A stretch of DNA of 12,071 nucleotides, from positions 1 through 12,071 of the forward strand of contig NZ_JBASCI010000249.1 of NCBI RefSeq assembly GCF_049651565.1, read 5' to 3'. Position 1 is the first letter of the stretch; each line of letters starts with the position of its first letter. A program made the translations under genes and the position numbers. The notes beneath the pieces were generated by a model that was given only the letters and a program-made list of their open reading frames with translations, was not told where the DNA came from and did no database searches. This stretch comes from Brooklawnia sp049651565. GTDB taxonomy: Bacteria; Actinomycetota; Actinomycetes; Propionibacteriales; Propionibacteriaceae. Shown piece by piece: positions 6,008 to 12,071 of the stretch.

Positions 6008-6933
6008 GCGACACCGACAACACGCCCCGCCAGCCCGACGACAAGGATCCGCAGAAGCAGCGCCACGAGGCGGCCAGCGAGGGTACCCCGCGCCAGGCCG
6101 ACCGCGCCAGGCAGGCGGCCGAACCCCGCGACCCGGAGGTCGTCGGGACCGCTGACCACTACACCGCCGGCCCGACCGAGGTGCTGGCCGGGGACATCAC
6201 CGCACCCGGTCCCGAGCAGAGCGGTGAGCTGACCCGCGAGGACCTGCACACCCACCTCGACCAGGTGCTCGCCCAGACCGAGGCCGAGGGCCCGGTGATC
6301 GGGGTGCGTGAGGGCATGTGGGGGCCCGGTCACGGCCCGGGTGACACCTCCGGGTTCGACGGCATGCACCGAATCATCCAGCTCAACGGGAACGCCCAGC
6401 CGCCGTTCGGCGGCTGGTTCGACGACGTCGCCGACCGGATGGCCGAGCTGGTGCCACACTTCGCGTCCCGGGTGCTGGTCTGGCGCGACGAGATCACCTT
6501 CGTGGTGCTGCGCGAGAAGCTGCTGCCGCTGGTCAAGGTGCTCCGCGACGACCCGGCCCTGCGCTTCGAGGTCTGCATGAGCGTCTCCGGCGTCCACTAC
6601 CCGAACCTGGCCGGTGCCGAACTGCACGCCGTCTACCACCTGCTCAGCTACACCCACAACCGGCGGATCCGCCTCGAGGTGGCCTGCCCCGACGAGGATC
6701 CTCACATCCCCAGCATCTGCAGCGTCTACCCGATGGTGAACTACCACGAACGCGAGACCTACGACATGTTCGGGATCATCTTCGACGGCCACCCGGGGCT
6801 GACCAGGATCCTGATGCCCGACGACTGGGTCGGGTTCCCACAACGCAAGGACTACCCGCTGGGCGGCATCCCGGTCGAGTACAAGGGCGCGGTCGTGCCG
6901 CCCCCGGACGAGCGCAGGAGTTACCAGGCATGA
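6004..6933 (+). CDS. nuoC: NADH-quinone oxidoreductase subunit C (30 kDa), with long N-terminal extension
   Basis: A 309-residue peripheral-arm subunit that packs against NuoD and NuoB. The conserved domain begins near residue 97 (VIGVREGMWG) and runs to the C-terminus. The 30-kDa signature is HERETYDMFGI (248-258), GHPGLTRILMP (262-272) and RKDYPLGG (281-288). The final PPPDERRSY also resembles mycobacterial NuoC. Residues 1-96 form an extra hydrophilic segment rich in Gln, Asp, Glu, Arg, Pro and Ala that looks disordered. Mycobacterial NuoC, as I recall it, has only a short leader there (total about 236 residues). The start is well supported: ATG 6004 overlaps the nuoB stop as ATGA and GGAAGGGG lies eight bases upstream (5988-5995). 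No later start has comparable signals, so the extension appears to be real coding sequence. Confidence 0.95.
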   Translation: MSDTDNTPRQPDDKDPQKQRHEAASEGTPRQADRARQAAEPRDPEVVGTADHYTAGPTEVLAGDITAPGPEQSGELTREDLHTHLDQVLAQTEAEGPVIGVREGMWGPGHGPGDTSGFDGMHRIIQLNGNAQPPFGGWFDDVADRMAELVPHFASRVLVWRDEITFVVLREKLLPLVKVLRDDPALRFEVCMSVSGVHYPNLAGAELHAVYHLLSYTHNRRIRLEVACPDEDPHIPSICSVYPMVNYHERETYDMFGIIFDGHPGLTRILMPDDWVGFPQRKDYPLGGIPVEYKGAVVPPPDERRSYQA

Positions 6934-8300
6934 GCGAGAAGACCACGCCGAGCTACGGCGTCCCCGGCGACGAGGACGTCTTCGCTGTTCCCGGTGAGCC
7001 GGCCGTCGACCAGGCCTACCTGGCAACCGGGTCGGACTGGGCGAAGATCATCGAATCGCAGCGCGAGCGGGCCGACGAGATCATCGTGATCAACCTCGGC
7101 CCGCAGCACCCGTCGACTCACGGGGTCATGCGGCTGGTGCTCGAGATGGATGGCGAGACCGTGATGAGCTGCCGGCCCGGCATCGGGTTCCTGCACACCG
7201 GCATCGAGAAGAACGCCGAGTTCCGCACCTGGATGCACGGTCCGACGTTCTGGACCCGGATGAACTACGTGGCCAACATTCACAACGAGGCCGTCTACTC
7301 GATGGCGGTGGACAAGCTGCTCGGCATCACCGACGACATCCCCCGGCGCGCCACCCAGCTGCGCATCCTGGCGCTGGAGACCAACCGGATCGCGTCCCAC
7401 CTCACCGGGGTGGGCGCGAACTGTCTGGAGCTGGGCGCCACCTCGCCGCAGGAGGTCGGCCTGCGCGAGCGGGAACGCATCCTGGAGTTCACCGAGGCGG
7501 TCACCGGCCTGCGGATGAACAACGCCTACATCCGTCCCGGCGGGGTGCAGAACGACCTGCCCGACGACGGTATCGACCTGTTGGACGAGCTGATCAAGCA
7601 GCTGAGGATCAACGTCCCGGAGATCGCGTTGTTCATGCTCGACAACCCGATCTTCAAGGGACGCCTGCAGGGCGTGGGCTACCTCGACCTGGCCGGCTGC
7701 ATGATGCTGGGAGCCACCGGCCCGGTGCTGCGCGCCACCGGTTACCCGTGGGACCTGCGCAAGACCCAGCCCTACCTCGGCTACGAGCAGTACGACTTCG
7801 ACGTCTGTGTCGAGGACAGCTGCGACGCCTACGGCCGGTTCAAGATCCGCTGCGACGAGATGATGCAGTCGATCCGGATCCTCGAGCAAGTGCGCGACCA
7901 GTTGGTCGAGAGCGCCGGCGAGCCGTACCGGGTGCAGGACCCGAAGCTGGAGTGGCCCGCCGAGCTGACCGTCGGCGCCGATGGCCAGGGCAACTCGAAC
8001 GAGCACATCAAGCACATCATGGGCGAGTCGATGGAGGCCCTGATCCACCACTTCAAGAAGGTCACCGAGGGCTTCGGGGTGCCGGCCGGCGAGGTGTACG
8101 TGGCGATCGAGGGCCCCGGCGGCGAGTTGGGCACCCACCTGGTCTCCGACGGCGGCAAGCGGCCCTACCGCGCCCACATGCGTGACCCAGGCTTCAACCA
8201 CGTGCAGGCGCTGCCGATCATGACCGAGGGCGCCATGCTGAGCGACCTGATCATGGCGGTGGCCAGCATCGACCCGGTGATGGGTGGCGTCGACCGATGA
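6930..8300 (+). CDS. nuoD: NADH-quinone oxidoreductase subunit D (49 kDa)
   Basis: A 456-residue subunit that forms most of the quinone-binding chamber with NuoB; related to the [NiFe]-hydrogenase large subunit. The 49-kDa signature LGPQHPSTHGVMRLV lies at 56-70. His64 and Tyr113 are 49 residues apart and match the pair known in other complex I to hold the quinone head group. CDAYGRFKIR and the C-terminal DPVMGGVDR are as expected. About 50 N-terminal residues before the core are variable. The segment around Tyr113, RMNYVANIHNEAVYSMAVDK (110-129), differs from the mycobacterial form I recall, RMDYLSPFFNETAY. The start ATG 6930 overlaps the nuoC stop as ATGA, with AGGAG nine bases upstream (6916-6920). 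A 31-base gap separates it from nuoE. Confidence 0.97.
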   Translation: MSEKTTPSYGVPGDEDVFAVPGEPAVDQAYLATGSDWAKIIESQRERADEIIVINLGPQHPSTHGVMRLVLEMDGETVMSCRPGIGFLHTGIEKNAEFRTWMHGPTFWTRMNYVANIHNEAVYSMAVDKLLGITDDIPRRATQLRILALETNRIASHLTGVGANCLELGATSPQEVGLRERERILEFTEAVTGLRMNNAYIRPGGVQNDLPDDGIDLLDELIKQLRINVPEIALFMLDNPIFKGRLQGVGYLDLAGCMMLGATGPVLRATGYPWDLRKTQPYLGYEQYDFDVCVEDSCDAYGRFKIRCDEMMQSIRILEQVRDQLVESAGEPYRVQDPKLEWPAELTVGADGQGNSNEHIKHIMGESMEALIHHFKKVTEGFGVPAGEVYVAIEGPGGELGTHLVSDGGKRPYRAHMRDPGFNHVQALPIMTEGAMLSDLIMAVASIDPVMGGVDR

Positions 8301-8331
8301 CGAACCCGAGGTTTACAAGGAGCGAAACCGC

Positions 8332-9084
8332 ATGAGCCTGCACGACGAGCACCACTTCGTCTCGGCCTATGACGACGGGTCCGGCATCGACGCGGCCGAC
8401 CCCCGGACCAGCATCACCGCCGAGACCATCGAGGAGATGCGCCAGATCGTGGCCCGCTACCCCGAGCCCCGCTCGGCGCTACTGCCGATGCTGCACCTGG
8501 TGCAGAGCGTCGACGGCCGGATCAGCGACGCCGGCGTCAGGGCCTGTGCCGACGTGCTGGGCATCTCGACCGCGCAGGTCAACGGCGTGGCCACCTTCTA
8601 CTCGATGTACAAGCGCCAGCCCGCCGGGGAACACCACATCGGGGTCTGCACCACCACGCTGTGCGCGGTGATGGGCGGCGACGTGCTGCTGGGCCAGATG
8701 AAGCAGAAGCTCGGCATCGACGAGGACGAGACCACCCCGGACGGCAAGTTCAGCCTGGAGCGGCTGGAGTGCAACGCGGCCTGCGACTTCGCCCCGGTGA
8801 TGATGGTCAACTGGGAGTTCATGGACCGGATGACCCCCGAGAAGGCGAGCGAGCTCATCGACAACCTGGCTGCCGGCCGCGAGGTGCGCTCAACCCGCGG
8901 CGCCCGGCTGACCAGTTGGCGCGAGGCCGAGCGGGTGCTGGCCGGCTTCCCCGATGGCCGCGCCGACGAGGGCCCCACCGCCGGCCCGGCATCCCTGGAG
9001 GGTCTGCGGATCGCCCGGGAGAAGGGCTGGAAGGTCCCTGAACCACCGACCGCTCCCCAACTCGAGGAGGGACCGTCGAAGTGA
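8332..9084 (+). CDS. nuoE: NADH-quinone oxidoreductase subunit E (24 kDa)
   Basis: A 250-residue thioredoxin-like subunit of the NADH dehydrogenase module that holds [2Fe-2S] cluster N1a. The four ligands are Cys106 and Cys111 (VCTTTLC) and Cys147 and Cys151 (ECNAAC). An N-terminal helical bundle (about 30-95, including NGVATFYSMY at 84-93) precedes the cluster fold. A C-terminal tail of about 60 residues, with SLEGLRIAREKGW (221-233), is of the kind seen in actinobacterial NuoE. The frame is open to a GTG at 8284 inside nuoD, but AAGGAG at 8317-8322, nine bases before ATG 8332, decides the start. The stop overlaps the nuoF start by GTGA. It should work with NuoF to move electrons from NADH/FMN. 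Confidence 0.96.
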   Translation: MSLHDEHHFVSAYDDGSGIDAADPRTSITAETIEEMRQIVARYPEPRSALLPMLHLVQSVDGRISDAGVRACADVLGISTAQVNGVATFYSMYKRQPAGEHHIGVCTTTLCAVMGGDVLLGQMKQKLGIDEDETTPDGKFSLERLECNAACDFAPVMMVNWEFMDRMTPEKASELIDNLAAGREVRSTRGARLTSWREAERVLAGFPDGRADEGPTAGPASLEGLRIAREKGWKVPEPPTAPQLEEGPSK

Positions 9085-10421
9085 GTGTCGACATCCTGAC
9101 CCCAAGCCTCACCAACAACTGGGACCAGCCGGAGGCCTGGAAGATCGCCACCTACAAGGCAGGCGGCGGCTACGACGCCGCCCGCAAGGCGCTGGCGATG
9201 GCACCGGCCGACCTGATCACGCTGGTCAAGGACTCCGGCCTGCGGGGGCGGGGCGGTGCGGGCTTCCCCACCGGGGTGAAGTGGAGCTTCATCCCGCAGG
9301 ACAACCCGAACCCCAAGTACCTGGTCATCAACTGCGACGAGTCCGAGCCGGGAACCTGCAAGGACATCCCGATGCTGATGGCCACCCCACACACGCTGGT
9401 GGAAGGCATCATCATCAGCTGCTTCGCGGTCAACGCCCACCACGCGTTCATCTACGTCCGCGGTGAGGTACTGCACGTGATCCGCCGGCTGCAGCAGGCC
9501 GTCGCCGAGGCGTACCAGGCCGGCTACCTCGGCAAGGGCATCTTCGGCACCGACTACGACCTCGACGTCGTCGTGCACGCCGGAGCCGGCGCCTACATCT
9601 GCGGTGAGGAGACCGCGCTGCTCGACTCGCTTGAGGGACGCCGCGGCCAGCCCCGACTGCGGCCGCCGTTCCCCGCGGTGGCAGGCCTGTACGCCTCACC
9701 CACCGTGGTCAACAACGCCGAGTCGATCGCCTCGGTACCGTCCATCGTCGCCAACGGCGCCAAATGGTACAAGTCGATGGGCACCGAGAAGTCGGCCGGC
9801 CCGACGATCTACTCAATCAGCGGCCACGTGCGGCGTCCCGGTCAGTACGAGGCACCGCTGGGCACCACGTTCCGCACCCTGCTCGACCTGGCCGGCGGTA
9901 TCCGCGCCGGGCACCAGCTGAAGTTCTTCACCCCGGGCGGGTCGTCCACGCCCATCCTCACCGCCGACCACCTCGACGTCCCCCTTGACTACGAGGGCGT
10001 CGCGGCGGCCGGCTCGATCCTGGGCACCAAGGCGCTGCAGACCTACGACGAAACGGTCTCGGTGGTGCGGGCGACGCTCCGGTACACCGAGTTCTACAAG
10101 CACGAATCCTGCGGCAAGTGCACCCCGTGCCGGGAGGGCAGCTGGTGGCTGGTGCAGACGCTGCGCAACCTGGAGGTCGGGCGCGGCCAGACCGGTGACG
10201 TCGAGAAGCTGCTGGACGTCTGCGACAACGTGTCGATGAAGAGCTTCTGCACGTTGGCCGACGGCTTCGTCGCCAACATCACCAGCTCGATCAAGTACTT
10301 CCGGGACGAGTTCGAGGCTGGCTACCACACCCCGGCCTGGGAGCTGTTCCCATATGAGAAGTCCGTCTACTTCCCCTATGAGCGGGAGAAGATCACCGTG
10401 AATGAGGTGGCCGACAAGTGA
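9081..10421 (+). CDS. nuoF: NADH-quinone oxidoreductase subunit F (51 kDa, NADH/FMN-binding)
   Basis: A 446-residue subunit that oxidises NADH through FMN and passes electrons to cluster N3. GLRGRGGAGFPTG (53-65) and CDESEPGT (85-92) form the FMN/NADH site. The first 51-kDa signature is GAGAYICGEETALLDS (168-183) and the second is ESCGKCTPCREG (342-353). The [4Fe-4S] ligands are Cys344, Cys347, Cys350 and Cys390, with the expected 40-residue interval between the last two. The length is normal. The start is GTG 9081, overlapping the nuoE stop (GTGA), with GAGGAGG at 9064-9070 ten bases upstream. It also overlaps nuoG by GTGA. Close to mycobacterial NuoF throughout as far as I can judge by eye. 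Confidence 0.97.
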   Translation: MSVDILTPSLTNNWDQPEAWKIATYKAGGGYDAARKALAMAPADLITLVKDSGLRGRGGAGFPTGVKWSFIPQDNPNPKYLVINCDESEPGTCKDIPMLMATPHTLVEGIIISCFAVNAHHAFIYVRGEVLHVIRRLQQAVAEAYQAGYLGKGIFGTDYDLDVVVHAGAGAYICGEETALLDSLEGRRGQPRLRPPFPAVAGLYASPTVVNNAESIASVPSIVANGAKWYKSMGTEKSAGPTIYSISGHVRRPGQYEAPLGTTFRTLLDLAGGIRAGHQLKFFTPGGSSTPILTADHLDVPLDYEGVAAAGSILGTKALQTYDETVSVVRATLRYTEFYKHESCGKCTPCREGSWWLVQTLRNLEVGRGQTGDVEKLLDVCDNVSMKSFCTLADGFVANITSSIKYFRDEFEAGYHTPAWELFPYEKSVYFPYEREKITVNEVADK

Positions 10422-12071
10422 GCACCGACCAGAAGACGGGCACCGAAGTCGTCAACCCCGATCTGGTGACCGCAACCATCGACGGCATCCAGGTCAGCGT
10501 GCCCAAGGGCACCCTGGTCATCCGGGCCGCCGAGAACATCGGCATCGAGATCCCGAGGTTCTGCGAGCACCCGTTGCTTGACCCGGTGGCGGCCTGTCGC
10601 CAGTGCCTGGTCGAGGTGCCGGACGCCGGCAACGGGCGCCCCATGAAGGCCCAACCGGCCTGCGCACTGACCGTGATGCCCAACATGGTCGTCCAGACCG
10701 CCGAGACCAGCCCGGCGGTGGCCAAGATGCAGGAGGGCATGCTGGAGTTCCTGCTGCTCAACCACCCGCTCGACTGCCCGATCTGCGACAAGGGCGGCGA
10801 GTGCCCGCTGCAGAACCAGGCGCTGAGCCACGGGCCGGGCGAGTCGCGCTACGAGGGTGTCAAGCGCACCTATCCGAAGCCGGTCAACGTCTCCGCCCAG
10901 ATCCTGCTCGACCGGGAGCGCTGCGTGCTGTGCCAGCGCTGCACCAGATTCGGTGCCCAGATCAGCGGCGACGACTTCATCTCGCTGGCCGAACGCGGCG
11001 GATTGAGCCAGATCAGCATCTACGCCAGCCGCCCCTACGAGAGCCTGTTCTCGGGCAACATCATCCAGATCTGTCCGGTCGGCGCGCTGACCAGCGCCGA
11101 CTACCGCTTCCAGGCCCGGCCATTCGACCTGGTCAGCACCGTGTCCACCTGCGAGAACTGCGCCGCCGGTTGCGAGCTGCGGATCGACCACCGGCACTTC
11201 CAGGTCAAGCGCCGGCTGTCCGGTAACGACCCCGAGGTCAACGAGGAGTGGAACTGCGACAAGGGCCGCTTCGGGTTCTACTACGGCCGGCAGGACGACC
11301 GGCTGACCCACCCGCTGGTCCGCCGCGGCGTTGAACTGGTGCCGGCGAGCTGGCCAGAGGCGATCGACGTGGCGGTGGCCGGGCTGAAGGCGGCCGGCAG
11401 CTCGGTGGGCGTGCTCACCGGTGGCCGGCTCACACTGGAGAACGCGTTCGCCTACTCCCGGTTCGCCCGCCAGGTGCTCGGCACCAACTCGATCGACTTC
11501 CGCGCCCGCCCCTACGGCCCCGACGAGGCCAGCTTCCTGGCGTCCCACGTCGTCGGCCGCACGCTGGAGGACTCGGTCACCTACACCGACCTGGAGAACG
11601 CCAGGAAGGTCGTGCTGGTCGGTTTCGAGCCCGAGGACGAGTCACCGATCGTCTTCCTGCGGCTGCGCAAGGCATGGCGCCAGAACTCCACCGCGATCAC
11701 CGCCATCGCGCCGTTCCTCACCAACGGCTCGGCGAAGATGGGCGCCAGGCTGGTAGCCACCGCGCCGGGCGGCGAGGTGGACGCCCTCGATGCCATCGCC
11801 GACGAACTGGACGCCGACACCATCGTCCTGGTCGGGGAGCGGGCATCGCTGGTTCCGGGTCTGCTGACCGCGATCACCGAACTGGAAGCCCGGAACATCC
11901 GGTGGGCCTGGATTCCGCGCCGGGCCGGTGAACTGGCCGCACTGGAGGCCGGCTGCCTGCCCGGGCTGCTGCCCGGCGGCCGGCTGGTCTCGGACGCCAC
12001 CGCCCGGGTCGACCTGCAGGCCGCCTGGGGTGCCGAGCACCTGGCGGGCGAACCGGGAGTAGGCGAACGCG
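10418..12071 (+). CDS. nuoG: NADH-quinone oxidoreductase subunit G (75 kDa), 3' end beyond window
   Basis: An open frame from GTG 10418 to the window end gives 551 codons. NuoG is usually around 780-900 residues, so the C-terminus is missing because of the window edge. Visible Fe-S ligands: N1b [2Fe-2S] Cys49, Cys60, Cys63, Cys82; N5 His116, Cys120, Cys123, Cys129; N4 Cys169, Cys172, Cys175, Cys219; and N7 Cys245, Cys248, Cys252, Cys280. From about 245 onward it is the molybdopterin-oxidoreductase-like domain. N7 occurs only in some bacteria (E. coli and Thermus, for example) and lies off the main electron path. The start is supported by the GTGA overlap with nuoF and GAGGTGG (10404-10410) seven bases upstream. 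NuoG carries electrons from NuoF/E to NuoI, which should be encoded downstream. Confidence 0.96.
   Translation, partial: MSTDQKTGTEVVNPDLVTATIDGIQVSVPKGTLVIRAAENIGIEIPRFCEHPLLDPVAACRQCLVEVPDAGNGRPMKAQPACALTVMPNMVVQTAETSPAVAKMQEGMLEFLLLNHPLDCPICDKGGECPLQNQALSHGPGESRYEGVKRTYPKPVNVSAQILLDRERCVLCQRCTRFGAQISGDDFISLAERGGLSQISIYASRPYESLFSGNIIQICPVGALTSADYRFQARPFDLVSTVSTCENCAAGCELRIDHRHFQVKRRLSGNDPEVNEEWNCDKGRFGFYYGRQDDRLTHPLVRRGVELVPASWPEAIDVAVAGLKAAGSSVGVLTGGRLTLENAFAYSRFARQVLGTNSIDFRARPYGPDEASFLASHVVGRTLEDSVTYTDLENARKVVLVGFEPEDESPIVFLRLRKAWRQNSTAITAIAPFLTNGSAKMGARLVATAPGGEVDALDAIADELDADTIVLVGERASLVPGLLTAITELEARNIRWAWIPRRAGELAALEAGCLPGLLPGGRLVSDATARVDLQAAWGAEHLAGEPGVGER

Noticed and set aside
6921..8201. 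426-residue minus-strand frame opposite nuoD
   Set aside because: It mirrors nuoD codon structure in GC-rich DNA and has no recognisable domain; it is a shadow.
8284..8331. GTG 8284 as the nuoE start
   Set aside because: It would overlap nuoD and leave the clear AAGGAG at 8317 inside the coding region; ATG 8332 is better.
10376..11548. 390-residue minus-strand frame opposite nuoG
   Set aside because: The Fe-S cysteine motifs and domain order are on the + strand; the minus frame has no features.
1..12071. CRISPR arrays, tRNA/rRNA genes, insertion sequences, phage or defence genes
   Set aside because: No direct-repeat array, cloverleaf, transposase or integrase features were seen; the window is conserved respiratory and regulatory genes.

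Overview
This is a high-GC actinobacterial chromosomal segment. Codon third positions are strongly G/C, GTG and TTG starts occur, a MalT-type LuxR regulator is present, and a menaquinone-biosynthesis pair sits next to a nuo operon. The proteins look like Actinomycetota NuoA-G. The family within the phylum (a Propionibacteriales-like lineage is my guess) cannot be fixed from sequence reading alone. No mobile element, tRNA, rRNA or CRISPR array is visible. Coding density is very high and no gap exceeds about 130 bases.

Region 1 (1-2188): the 3' end of a LuxR/MalT-like regulator on + converges on a membrane-anchored alpha/beta-hydrolase (Abhydrolase_9 type) on -. A perfect 10-bp inverted repeat lies between them. 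Region 2 (2244-4944): an isochorismate synthase gene (menF) on - and a geranylgeranyl-reductase-family flavoprotein gene (menJ-like) on + are divergent from a shared 121-bp intergenic region. These give the first committed step of menaquinone synthesis and a probable reduction of the menaquinone isoprenoid tail. Region 3 (5072-12071): nuoA-B-C-D-E-F-G on +, with nuoG cut by the window end. This is the peripheral arm of proton-pumping NADH:quinone oxidoreductase (complex I) plus the first membrane subunit. The remaining membrane genes (nuoH-N) presumably follow beyond the window.

The genes form a respiratory unit: menF and menJ supply and tailor menaquinone, and Nuo reduces it with NADH electrons. 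In NuoE, NuoF and NuoG the expected Fe-S ligands are visible (N1a, N3, N1b, N5, N4 and the optional N7), and NuoB carries those of N2. The quinone-site His and Tyr of NuoD are present. Four of the six nuo junctions are 4-base ATGA/GTGA overlaps, which suggests translational coupling.

I found no clear new biological system; the region is largely conserved core metabolism. The points most worth a second look are: substitutions in the NuoB and NuoD segments that line the quinone chamber; a long hydrophilic N-terminal extension on NuoC; apparently leaderless starts for menF and the hydrolase; and the hydrolase of unknown substrate placed behind menF.
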